This document shows positions 21,399-30,800 of a stretch of 64,000 bases of DNA, piece by piece. Numbering within the stretch: position 1 is the first letter of the stretch; every line of letters begins with the position of its first letter. The stretch is taken from NCBI RefSeq assembly GCF_020037125.1, contig NZ_JAIQDG010000002.1, forward strand, positions 434,001-498,000, in the 5' to 3' direction. Below the pieces are notes generated by a model, which worked only from the letters and a program-made list of their open reading frames with translations, was not told where the DNA came from and ran no database searches. Made by a program: the position numbers and the translations under genes. The DNA comes from Myxococcus sp. RHSTA-1-4. Its GTDB lineage: Bacteria; Myxococcota; Myxococcia; Myxococcales; Myxococcaceae.

Positions 21399-24300
21399 TC
21401 AGGGCGCTCGGAAGTGGTCGAAGTACGGGTCCAGTGTCCGGGTGCCGTCAGCCTGGTTGATGCCCGTGGTCAGCCACGGGGGGACGACTCCGCCCATCAC
21501 CGCCGGCACGTTCATGGGCTGGCGCCTCGGGTCCTGGTAGCGAGGCCCGCTGCCCGCGGTGAGCGCGCCCAGCTTCAGGCCCGGCAGGGGCGCCGTGCCC
21601 GTGTGGCAGGAGAGGCAGAACGCGTTGCCGCTCGTGTCCGGGCGCGGCGGGTTCGCCTGGAGCACCGGGAGCTGCAGCTTCGACGCGCGCAGGCACCGGG
21701 AGGCGAGCGTCGGCTCCAGGTGCGGATTCTTGTGCACCCGGTCGATGCACAGGTGCTCCCCGTACTGCGCCGGGTAGTCCGCCGGGTCCGAGTAGGTGCC
21801 CAGCCGCATCTGCTCGCAGACCTGGGTCCTGTAGACGGGGCTCCGGTTCGCGGCGGCGCGCAGGGCGGTGAGCGCCGGGTGGGAGACCTCGTTGGCCTTC
21901 GGGCCGATATCCACCAGCGTCCCGAGCGCCTGGTTGCACACGAGCTCGTCCGTCCACGGGTGGTGCGCGTCCCCCGGGGCCAGCGCGTAGATTCGCAGCT
22001 CGTCCACCCAGCCGTAGAACGGCCGGCGCGTCTGCGAGGGGACGAAGGTGGACGGCCCCGGGTCGCTCACCGTCATCCACGTCCAACCGTTCATCGAGTT
22101 CCACATCGGGTCGAACCCGGCGTCGGACGAGGCCACGGTGCTCGTGGACACATGCGTGCCGTTGATGAAGACGGACACCTTGCGCTGGTTGTTCTCCACG
22201 AAGATCTTCAGGCTCAGGTGGAAGTAGCGGCCCGGCTCCACCAGCGCGCCCAGGTTCACGCTCTGACTGGCGCCCGTGGCGCCGTTGTAGAGGACCAGCT
22301 CGTGCCACGCCGCGCCCGAGGAGTCCTTCCCCCGGACGAGCCCCACCCACGAGTTGTCCGAGAAGAAGAAGATGGTGCGCGGCAGGCTCCGGGCCACCGT
22401 CGCCCCCGGCTTCAGCATGGCGTCCTGCCTCGAGTCCAGCCAGATGCCCAGCAGCCAGTCGCGCTGCGAGGCCGCCACCGGATAGCCCAGGTCCATGAAG
22501 TCGTTGAGGCCGTCCAGCCACACGCCCTTGCCGCTCACGCCGCCCAGCGCCACGGGCTCGATGCGCGCGCCGCCGCGCAGCCGCAGCGAGCCGGGGGCCT
22601 CGGGCCCATCCGTGCCGAACAGCGAGCAGCCGGTGGCCGCGTTCTGCACCCGCGGGTTGCGCGTGAAGCGGAAGTCCGCCACGCCGCCGCCCCGCACGTA
22701 GGCCCAGACGTCGCGCGTGGGCGTGAAGCCGTCCTGCGGGAAGGTCTCCGCGCGCTGCGCGCCGTGGGGCGACACGTCCATGCGGATGGGCGCGTTCATG
22801 TGCGAGACGACGAAGGCCCGCTTGTTCAGGTAGTCGTCGAAGGCCACCTGCGAGTTGCGCTGCGTGTTGGACTGGACGTTCCACACCACGTCGAAGGGCA
22901 GGGTGGGCCGCATCGCGTCGAAGTGGTTGAGCTGGTTCTCGAAGGAGAAGATCTGCGAGCTGCCCGTGGGCGCCACCGGCAGGTCCGCGCCCGCGTAGAG
23001 GCGCAGGTCATACGTCCGCTTGTAGGAGTCCCCGCTGAGGCCGCCCAGGTCGGTGATGCTCAGGCCGTTGTCGAGGATGACCGCCTTGCCGTGGGTCCAC
23101 GCGCCCAGCACGCTGACGGCCTGCGCGGGCGCCCGGTCCGGGTTGAAGCGCGCGCGGTCCGTGTCATTGGCCGGCGCACCGGCCGCGGTGTCCGTGTACG
23201 AGGTGCCGTCGTAGAGGTTCTCGCCCACCACCTTGCGCGCGTAGTAGCCGTCATGCGGGTTGTTCTTCGCGGCGAAGAAGAGGTTCTTCCCCTCGCGGTC
23301 CAGCCATGGGTACGCCCACGGGTTGCGCACGCCGAACGGGATGGAGTTCCCCATGGAGTCCCGGAACGGATACGGCGTCCCGTTGATGACCTGCGACTTC
23401 GCGAGCTCGTAGCGGGTGTTCACCGCCGGGTCCATGGGCATCATGCTGATGGGGCGGAAGTGCGACCAGCCGGCGGCGCGGCAGGCCTCGGACGAGTACG
23501 CGTAGTAGAGCCCGTCCATGTTGATGACGAGCAGGCGCCCGTCGCCGCTGGTCGCGGGCTCGAAGAGGGCATAGGGCCGCTCCTGCCCGCCCGGCGCCGG
23601 CCAGGCGCTCACGCCGTTCCAGGTGCCTCCGTCGTCCGGGTTGGCGTCCTCGTCATCCTCCACCTTGAAGGACGCGGTGTAGGTCTGCCGGTCGAAGAAC
23701 TGGCACCACTTCGGCGCCGCCGGCGAGGTGTCCCGCACGTAGCTCGTCTTCCCGAGGACGGTCGTCGCCGTGTAGCACTTGAAGCTGGCGTGGTTGGTGA
23801 AGAGGTTCCGCCAGTTGATGTTCTGCGTGCCGGGGTACGTCCACGTCGAGCCGCCGCTCATGTCGTTCCACGGCGTTTCGTGCACGTTGAAGGGCTTGAA
23901 GGGCGGCAGCTCCCACGTCGGCAGGGACTTCACCTCGCCCTCGGGGTTGCGCGGGTAGACCCAGAGCCCCCAGTTGCTCACGCCGCCCGGCGCCACGATG
24001 TCCCCCGCGGTCACGGACTTGGGCGCGCGGACGAAGACGGTCAGGTGTACCGAGCGCAGCTCCCAGCGGTTCGTCGAGGCCGCCTTCAGGCCGTAGACGA
24101 GGGAGACGTCGTAGCAGTCACCCGATACCAGCGGGTAGCCCACGTCGTAGCGCGCCGTGCAGGCCACCGGGTTCCGTCCATGGCCCAGGGCGTTGTACGA
24201 GGCCACCGAGTCCTCGCACATCGTCGAGTGGAGCGCGTCCGGGAAGTCGCCGTTGTTGCTCGCCGGCAGCAGGGTGGCCATGGGGTTGAAATAGATGAGC

Positions 24301-24920
24301 GGGTGCAGGCCCATCGCGGAAGGCGGCTGCACCCACCGGGTGCCCTTCGTCGCGAAGTCGTAGCGGAAGTCCTGCCCCAGCAGCTCCGGGCGGAAGGTGA
24401 ACAGGGTGGAGCCCTCGGCGCAGCCGCGGCAGCCACCGCGCACGAAGAGGCGCCCGTCATTGGAGCCGCGGTTGGCGGGCAGCACCTGCTGGGCCGTGGC
24501 CGCGTCCGCGTACTGCGGCTGCGAACTCCAGCTGCCGCCGTACTCGAAGGGCGGGAAGGGCTGCATCACCCCGGTGAGCGTCGCGGGCTTCAGCGACATG
24601 GGCTGGCCGGACGCGCGATAGGGGCGGTACGCCGGGGACAGCTCACGGAAGATGCTGGGGCGCTCCGGGTTCAGCTCGTTGTAGCAATTGTCGACGGTGG
24701 AGTAGTCGTAGGAGCACGGCACCGTGCCCACCATCGCGACCTCGTCGAAGCGCGTCGGTGTATCGAGTGCGGCTTGCGACGTTCCAGGGGACTCCGGTCC
24801 GGGAGCGGGCTCCGGCTCGGACGGCTGAGGGCGGCATGCGGCGGCCACGGACAGCAGCAGCACGAGTGACGACAGGCGACAGCGGAAGGCGGGATGTATC
24901 AAGCGATGTTTCAAGGGCAT
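21399..24920 (-). CDS. Giant lipoprotein with LamG-like domain and a single CxxCH motif
   Basis: 1,173 residues. The lipobox VAAAC lies at about residue 29. Residues 50-780 are aromatic-rich and have no family I recognise; they read like a large extracellular beta protein with paired cysteines (CRGCAEG, CTARYDVGYPLVSGDCYD). Residues about 800-970 look like a LamG/concanavalin-A fold (GVWLDGLNDFMDLGYPV, VSVFINGTHV, YGWVDELRIYAL). Near the C-terminus is CLSCHTG (Cys1102, Cys1105, His1106), a c-type heme-attachment motif with no obvious distal methionine domain. It is monocistronic and should be on the cell surface. Carbohydrate binding and heme binding are both inferences. Confidence 0.7.
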   Translation of the reverse strand: MPLKHRLIHPAFRCRLSSLVLLLSVAAACRPQPSEPEPAPGPESPGTSQAALDTPTRFDEVAMVGTVPCSYDYSTVDNCYNELNPERPSIFRELSPAYRPYRASGQPMSLKPATLTGVMQPFPPFEYGGSWSSQPQYADAATAQQVLPANRGSNDGRLFVRGGCRGCAEGSTLFTFRPELLGQDFRYDFATKGTRWVQPPSAMGLHPLIYFNPMATLLPASNNGDFPDALHSTMCEDSVASYNALGHGRNPVACTARYDVGYPLVSGDCYDVSLVYGLKAASTNRWELRSVHLTVFVRAPKSVTAGDIVAPGGVSNWGLWVYPRNPEGEVKSLPTWELPPFKPFNVHETPWNDMSGGSTWTYPGTQNINWRNLFTNHASFKCYTATTVLGKTSYVRDTSPAAPKWCQFFDRQTYTASFKVEDDEDANPDDGGTWNGVSAWPAPGGQERPYALFEPATSGDGRLLVINMDGLYYAYSSEACRAAGWSHFRPISMMPMDPAVNTRYELAKSQVINGTPYPFRDSMGNSIPFGVRNPWAYPWLDREGKNLFFAAKNNPHDGYYARKVVGENLYDGTSYTDTAAGAPANDTDRARFNPDRAPAQAVSVLGAWTHGKAVILDNGLSITDLGGLSGDSYKRTYDLRLYAGADLPVAPTGSSQIFSFENQLNHFDAMRPTLPFDVVWNVQSNTQRNSQVAFDDYLNKRAFVVSHMNAPIRMDVSPHGAQRAETFPQDGFTPTRDVWAYVRGGGVADFRFTRNPRVQNAATGCSLFGTDGPEAPGSLRLRGGARIEPVALGGVSGKGVWLDGLNDFMDLGYPVAASQRDWLLGIWLDSRQDAMLKPGATVARSLPRTIFFFSDNSWVGLVRGKDSSGAAWHELVLYNGATGASQSVNLGALVEPGRYFHLSLKIFVENNQRKVSVFINGTHVSTSTVASSDAGFDPMWNSMNGWTWMTVSDPGPSTFVPSQTRRPFYGWVDELRIYALAPGDAHHPWTDELVCNQALGTLVDIGPKANEVSHPALTALRAAANRSPVYRTQVCEQMRLGTYSDPADYPAQYGEHLCIDRVHKNPHLEPTLASRCLRASKLQLPVLQANPPRPDTSGNAFCLSCHTGTAPLPGLKLGALTAGSGPRYQDPRRQPMNVPAVMGGVVPPWLTTGINQADGTRTLDPYFDHFRAP

Positions 24921-25086
24921 CGCGCAGGTGTAGTCATGCTGACATACGGAGAGTCAACCCCTTGCTGATTGCCAATGAATTGCGATGAATCGGATTTTGA
25001 GAGTGTTCACGGGGCCGTTTTGACTCACGGCTCGCGGACGGCCGCCGGCTGTACGCAGGGTGCCTTCGTTCAATATGCTGACGCCC

Positions 25087-25572
25087 ATGGCCCTCAACGA
25101 AATCCAGGTCGCGTACAGCCACTCGAACGCGGAGCCCGCGAAGAGCTACCGCGAGCAGCTCGCCAGCTTTCCCAGCCTGTTCGGCAAGATGTCCATGGGA
25201 GGCAGGTGCGTGGCCTACTTCAAGTTCACCGACGGGACCTGGATGGCGCAGATGAGCGAGTCCTCCATGGTGGGCGGTGTCGGGCTGGGGTACGCCAAAC
25301 ATGCGGAGCAGGTGCTGATGGACTGCTTTGCCCTGGAGGCGCCGAACAAGACGGTGGAGTTTGTCTATACGGAGCTGCAGTGCTGTGGCACGGGGAGCGG
25401 CATGCGCAATTGCCGGCAGGCCATGGAGGACTTCCTGACCACCCACGGTGAGCACGGCGCCCAGACGCCCGTCTATTACTCGTTCCCATACCCGGCGGGC
25501 GGAGACACGACGAGCAAGAGCACCCGCGCCGACTCCATCGAGCAGCTCAAGAAGGAAGCGAAGAACTTCTGA
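25087..25572 (+). CDS. Small protein with deaminase-superfamily-like motifs
   Basis: 161 residues from the ATG at 25087; in-frame starts at 25060 (GTG) and 25075 (ATG) are also possible, and none has a clear ribosome-binding site. The core reads KHAEQVLMDCF (an H-A-E motif), then VEFVYTELQCCGTGSGMRNCRQAMEDFL, where the cysteines fit the second zinc motif of cytidine-deaminase-like folds, though their spacing is longer than the usual C-x2-C. Such domains occur in polymorphic toxins and in nucleoside or nucleic-acid deaminases. There is no signal peptide and no immunity-like partner. The leader (24921-25086) is AT-richer than average. Function not established. Confidence 0.55.
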   Translation: MALNEIQVAYSHSNAEPAKSYREQLASFPSLFGKMSMGGRCVAYFKFTDGTWMAQMSESSMVGGVGLGYAKHAEQVLMDCFALEAPNKTVEFVYTELQCCGTGSGMRNCRQAMEDFLTTHGEHGAQTPVYYSFPYPAGGDTTSKSTRADSIEQLKKEAKNF

Positions 25573-25656
25573 CGCCCGGCGGTCGGGCGGTGCGCTGAGC
25601 GCGCGGAGCGGGGCGGCGATTCCCCCGTCCCTGACGTGTCCCTGGAGGGCCCGCCC

Positions 25657-26295
25657 TCAGTGGAACGGGAGGACGAACAGGTAGCGCAGTCCCAGCAGGC
25701 TTCCCAGCACTCCGAGGGTGAGCAGCACCGTGATGAGCCGCTGGTCGCGCAGCTTGGTGGCGAGTCCCCCGAAGAAGAGGCCCAGGGCGAAGAAGACGGC
25801 GGTGAGGATGTAGTCGTCCGCGTGCTGATTCGCGCGCCGGGCCTCGTCAAGCTGCTGTGCGGCGAGCCGCTCCAGCCGGAGGCCCTCCTGGAACTGTGCG
25901 TTGGTATAGGACTTCATCTCGAAGGGGTTGGGGGGCGCGCCGGGGTTCTCCAGCGGCTTCATCGCCGCCCACTCCAGTGCGACGGGCCGGAACTCCTCGC
26001 GCAGGAAGCGCTCGCCCACCAGCCGGGCGGTACGCTGCTCTCCCTGGAGGCCGGCGAGCACGAGCTGGACGAAGGTGCTGGCGTCATACGACATCTGGAC
26101 GTTGGCGTTGCTGAAGGCGCGAACCGCCTCGACGCGCGAGGCGGACGCGCTGGCGTAGTGATACGCCTGCACACCCCCCCAGCGTGAGGACTGCCAGGCG
26201 CTGTAGGCCGAGCCGACGGCCGCCAGCGAGAGCAGGAAGGTGGCCAGCAGGTCCTGCCAGTAGGCCGGCTCCCGGGATTTCGTCTCGTCCGCCAT
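25657..26295 (-). CDS. Membrane protein of unknown function, three predicted helices
   Basis: 212 residues. One membrane helix lies near the N-terminus (LLATFLLSLAAVGSAYSAW) and two at the C-terminus (TAVFFALGLFFGGLAT and LITVLLTLGVLGSLLGLRYLFVL). The 110-residue loop between is helical and soluble. The layout resembles DUF4337-type proteins, without certainty. It is the last of three minus-strand genes (27126 to 25657) that mix small membrane proteins and a zinc-ribbon protein. Confidence 0.7.
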   Translation of the reverse strand: MADETKSREPAYWQDLLATFLLSLAAVGSAYSAWQSSRWGGVQAYHYASASASRVEAVRAFSNANVQMSYDASTFVQLVLAGLQGEQRTARLVGERFLREEFRPVALEWAAMKPLENPGAPPNPFEMKSYTNAQFQEGLRLERLAAQQLDEARRANQHADDYILTAVFFALGLFFGGLATKLRDQRLITVLLTLGVLGSLLGLRYLFVLPFH

Positions 26296-26354
26296 GGCGC
26301 CCAAGGTGGGCCAGGGGGGGACGCGCCGGAACCCGTCCCCAGGGGCCGCGGTGC

Positions 26355-26642
26355 TCACTTCTTCCGGAACAGCGCCTCCGCGGCGTTCAGCAGCGCGTCG
26401 CGGCTCTCCTTCGCGTGGAGGCCACCCTCGCCAATCTGGAACAGCTCGCAGAAGTTGGCGCTGTCCTTGTCCTTCGGCACCTCCGCGAAGGGCTCCTTGC
26501 ACTCCTTGGCCACGCCCGGGTCGAAGTGCCGGCAGTTGCGGCACGAGCGCACGTCCTCGCCACAGCCGGGACAGGCGTCGCGCCGTCCCACCTGGTTGGC
26601 GATGATGTCGAGCGGGCGTCCACAATGCGCACAGCCGGGCAT
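26355..26642 (-). CDS. Small zinc-ribbon protein
   Basis: 95 residues with GGAGG before the ATG. Three CxxC pairs (CAHC, CPGC, CRNC) within the first 40 residues and a further Cys (KECKEP) suggest two zinc sites. The C-terminal half is polar and helical (SRDALLNAAEALFRKK). It is of unknown function; the fold would suit protein or nucleic-acid binding. It lies between two membrane-protein genes of the same strand. Confidence 0.75.
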   Translation of the reverse strand: MPGCAHCGRPLDIIANQVGRRDACPGCGEDVRSCRNCRHFDPGVAKECKEPFAEVPKDKDSANFCELFQIGEGGLHAKESRDALLNAAEALFRKK

Positions 26643-26706
26643 GGCCACCTCCGGAAAAGGGCAGGGACCTCCATTCTGCCAGCGCGCCCTCGAGTACGGC
26701 GAGCCT

Positions 26707-27126
26707 TCAGCGCTGCGCGCTGGAGACGAGCGCCGGAGTGCGCTCCGAGGAGACAGGCTCCGGCGGCGGGGCCGACGGGCGCAGGTCGCCCATGGCGTCC
26801 ACCAGCTGGTCATCCAGGCGCTTGAGCAGGAACAACATGTACGCGGACACCGCGGCCAGCACCGCCGCCAGCACACCGAGCATCATGCCGCGCTGCCACC
26901 GGTGGGCCCGCTCCAGCACCGCCCGGCGCTCCGCGAAGGACTTGAGCTGCGCGTCCGCGGCCGTGCCGTCCAGCTTGTTGGCGTACTCCTCGGCCTGGGC
27001 GGTGCCCCGCTCCATCAGCCACTGGCCCTGCACCTGAAGGGCGTCCGCGCGCGTGTAGCAATAGCCCGCCGTCCCCGCGGAAATCAGGGAGATGCACAAC
27101 GCCACCGTCACGCTCCGGGTGCCCAT
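26707..27126 (-). CDS. Small membrane protein, unknown function
   Basis: 139 residues from the ATG at 27126 (GGAGGAAG upstream). Two membrane helices (SVTVALCISLISAGTAGY and MMLGVLAAVLAAVSAYMLFLL) enclose a helical loop of about 50 residues; the C-terminal tail is Pro/Ser-rich. It is divergent from rlmE. No family recognised. Confidence 0.65.
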   Translation of the reverse strand: MGTRSVTVALCISLISAGTAGYCYTRADALQVQGQWLMERGTAQAEEYANKLDGTAADAQLKSFAERRAVLERAHRWQRGMMLGVLAAVLAAVSAYMLFLLKRLDDQLVDAMGDLRPSAPPPEPVSSERTPALVSSAQR

Positions 27127-27223
27127 TCCCACTTCCTCCGGCTCGCCCACTGCGCGGGCCTGGACACCCGCGACCGCTCCGGCTTCCCGAAGACAGTAGC
27201 GGATGGTAGGGACCCCCTCCGAC

Positions 27224-27841
27224 ATGGGCAAGCCCTACCGTCCTAAAGACCACTATTTCCAGAAAGCCAAGCAAGAGGGGCTGCGCGCCCGCTCAGCGTT
27301 CAAGGTCGACGAGCTCATCAAGCGCTTCCCCATGGTGAAGAAGGGCCATGTGGTGCTCGACCTGGGGGCGGCCCCCGGGGGCTTCCTCCAGATACTCGCG
27401 GACGCGGTGGGCACGGGCGGCCGGGTGATTGGTGTGGACATCGTCCCCATCCGTCCCTTCACGCAGCGACACGTGCAGACAGTGGTGCTGGACGTGCTCG
27501 CGGACGACTTCGACAGGAAGCTGGCGGAGCTGTACGACGGCCCCTTCGACGCCGTCATCTCCGACATGGCGCCGAAGACGAGCGGCATCAAGGCGACGGA
27601 CGAGGCCCGCAGCCTGCGGCTCGCCGGCAAGGCGCTGGAAATCGCCGCCACGCGGGGGCGGTCCGGCTCGTCCTTCGTGGCCAAGGTGTTCATGGGCGGA
27701 GACTTCGAGGACTTCCGCAACCAGGTGCGCGCCCTCTTCGAGGAGGTGAAGGTGGTCCGCCCGGAGGCCACGCGCGGCGCGAGCATGGAGGTCTACCTGG
27801 TGGGGCTTCGCCGCAAGGCGCCCCCTCCCGAGGCCCCCTGA
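27224..27841 (+). CDS. rlmE: 23S rRNA (uridine-2552-2'-O) methyltransferase RlmE (FtsJ)
   Basis: 205 residues. MGKPYRPKDHYFQKAKQEG at the start and RSAFKVDEL are typical of FtsJ. The SAM-binding motif is VVLDLGAAPGGFLQ, and the catalytic K-D-K-E set appears in SAFK, SDMAP, AKVF and ASMEVY. It methylates the ribose of U2552 in the 50S A-loop. An ATG at 27203 would add seven residues; I prefer 27224 because the family begins there. It is followed by 51 nt and the macroglobulin gene. Confidence 0.92.
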   Translation: MGKPYRPKDHYFQKAKQEGLRARSAFKVDELIKRFPMVKKGHVVLDLGAAPGGFLQILADAVGTGGRVIGVDIVPIRPFTQRHVQTVVLDVLADDFDRKLAELYDGPFDAVISDMAPKTSGIKATDEARSLRLAGKALEIAATRGRSGSSFVAKVFMGGDFEDFRNQVRALFEEVKVVRPEATRGASMEVYLVGLRRKAPPPEAP

Positions 27842-27892
27842 CGTCCATTGTGGAACGCTTCGGCGGCCGGCTGTGTCTAGAGTGCCGACCCT

Positions 27893-30800
27893 ATGCACCG
27901 GACCTCGTGGATTCGCCCACCCTCCGCCGCCCTGTTGCTGCTGTCCCTGCTGCTGACCGCCTCGCCCGCGCTGGGACAGGGCAAGGCCCCGCCGTCGTGG
28001 AAGGCCATCGACGCGCTGGTGGAGGAACAGAAGGTGGAGGCCGCCGCGCAGGCCGCCGAGGCCCGCCTGGAGCGGGCGAAGGGCCGCGGTGACGAGGCGG
28101 AGTGGACGCGGGCCCTGGTGCGCACGGTGCAACTGCGCACCGCGCTGCACGGCTATGAGACGGCGGTGCGCTTCCTGCGCGAGCAGCCCTGGCCCAAGGG
28201 CGCGCTGCACCGCGCGACGCTGAACCTCTTCTACGCGCACTCGCTCGTCACCTACGCGCAGGCGTACGGCTGGGAGGTGCGCAAGCGCGAGGCGGTGGCC
28301 TCCACCGGCCCGGTGGACCTCAAGTCGTGGACGTACGAGCAGATCCTCACCGAGGCGCAGCGCGCCTACGAGGACGTGTGGAAGCAGCGGGAGGCGCTCG
28401 GCGCCGAGCCGGTGAAGGCGCTCGCCGAGTACCTCGAGCCCAACACGTACCCGCAGGGCATCCGGTCCACGCTGCGCGACGCCGTCTCGTACCTGTTCGT
28501 CAACCTGCTGGCGGACAGCTCCCACTGGCGGCCGGAGCACGCCAACGAGGTGTACCGCCTGGACCTCCGCTCGCTGATGGAGGGGACGCCCACGGTGGCG
28601 CTGACGGACCCCAACGTCCATCCGCTGGTGAAGGTGGCCGCGGTGCTGGGGGATTTGGAGGCATGGCACCGCGCCGCGGGCCGGCGCGAGGCGGCGCTGG
28701 AGGCGCGGCTGAAGCGCTACGAGGTGCTGCACTCGCACTTCTCCGAGAAGGACGACCGGGCCCGCCTCCGCGAGCACCTCTCCGCGCACCTCAAGGCCTT
28801 CCGTGACGTGCCCTGGTGGGGCATGGGGCAGGCGCAGCTCGCGGAGATGGAAATCACCGCGGACCACGCGGTTCGCGCGCTCGAGCTGGCGAAGGCGTGC
28901 GCGGAGGCGTACCCGAAGTCGGAGGGCTCGCGGCGGTGCATCTCCCTGGTGAGCTCGCTGCAGCGGCAGGACTTCCGGATCGCGTCCATGCAGTCGGATG
29001 GGCCGAAGCGGCGCTCCGTCGAGGTGACCCACCTCAACATGACGGCCCTCCACTTCCGCGCCTACGCCTTCGACCTGGAGAAGCGGCTGTCGCGGGTGGA
29101 CGACTACAACCTGCTGCCCTACGGCGACGCGGTGCTGCGCATCATCCAGGGCCAGAAGCCGGTGGCCTCGTGGAGCGTCCAGCTCCCGCCGGCGCAGGAC
29201 CTCCGCGAGCACCGCACCTTCGTCACGCCGCCGCTGGAGCAGCCCGGCACGTACATCATCGCCGCCTCCGCTCGCGAGGACTTCGGCGGCGCGGACAACC
29301 GCGTGCAGGCGGTGTTCATGACGGTGTCGCCGTGGGTGGTCGTCACGCGCAACGCGGCCGGCAGCGCGGTGGAGGCGCGGGTGGTGCGGGGCGACTCCGG
29401 CCAGCCCGTGTCAGAGGTGCCGGTGCGGCTCATCCTCGCGGACTACAACAGCGGCTTCCGCGAGGTGGCCCGCGCCACCACCGACCCCCAGGGTGAAGTG
29501 ACGTTCACCGCGCCTCGGGGGGAGAGCTACCGCAGCTACCTGCTGGTGGCCGGGAAGGGGAAGGAGACGCTGCTGCACCCCAGCGGCTTCTCGTTCTACC
29601 CGCGCCCGGAGCCCACCGAGCACACCGCGTCGCTCGTCTTCACCGACCGCTCCGTGTACCGGCCGCTTCAGAAGGTGCTCTGGAAGGTGGTGGCCTTCCG
29701 CGGGCGCGGCGACCAGGCGCGCTACCGGACGCTGCCGGAAGAGCGGCTCGTGGTGTCGCTGATGGACCCCAACCGGCAGGTGGTGGAGAAGCGCGAGGTG
29801 CGCACCAACGGGTTCGGCTCGGCGGCGGGGGAATTCACCATCCCCACCGGCCGCGTGCTGGGCGGGTGGTCCGTGCAGGTGGAGTCGGGCGGCGCCGCGA
29901 GCATCCGCGTGGAGGAGTACAAGCGGCCCACCTTCGAGGTGACGCTGAAGGACCCGGAGGCGCCGCTGCGCCTCAACCGGCCGGCCACCTTCAAGGGCGA
30001 GGCGCGCTACTACTTCGGGCTGCCGGTCGCGGCCGGCACGGTGCGCTGGCGGGCCTTCCGCGAGCCGGTGCTGCCCTGGTGGTGGTGGTGGGACGAGTCC
30101 TCCATGCCCGTGAAGCGGCAGGTGGTGGCGTCCGGCTCGTCCTCGCTGGCCGAGGACGGTACCTTCGCAATCTCCTTCACTCCGGAGGTGGATGAGCGCT
30201 CCGCGCGCACGCCGGGGCTCACCTGGCGCTACCGCGTCGAGGCGGACGCGACGGACGAGGGCGGCGAGACGCGCTCGGCGGAACGCAGCTTCCGGCTGGG
30301 CTTCGTCGCGGTGGAGGGGCGCGTGGACGCGGACGAGGGCTTCTTCCGCGAGGGCGTGGCGGCCGAGGTGCGGCTGGTGCGCTCCACCCTGGACGGCGTG
30401 CCGCAGCCCGGCCCGGGGCGCTGGAGGCTGGTGGCGCTGAAGCAGCCCACTCAGCCGCTGCTGCCCGCGGAAGAGCCCGTCGTCGTGCCTCCGGCGGTGG
30501 AGGTGGACCCGGAGGCGGTGCGCACGCCCACGCCGGGCGACGCGCTCCAGCCGCGCTGGGTGACGGAGTACACGCCCCAGGTCGCCCTGGCCCGCTGGCA
30601 GGACGGCGCCGAGCAGGCGAAGGGCGAGGTGCGGCACGACGCGGAGGGCCTCGCCCGGGTGAAGCTGCCCGCGCTGAAGGCCGGCGCGTACCGGCTGCAC
30701 TACGAGACGAAGGACGCCTTCGGCCAGACGTTCACCGTGACGCGGGAGATTCTGGTGGCCGGTGCGTCCGCGCCCATCGAGCTGCCGGCCTCGCTGGTGC

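Noticed and set aside
25573..25589. CGCCCG/CGGGCG hairpin after the deaminase-like gene as terminator
   Set aside because: Short stem with no T-run; too common in this composition to support.
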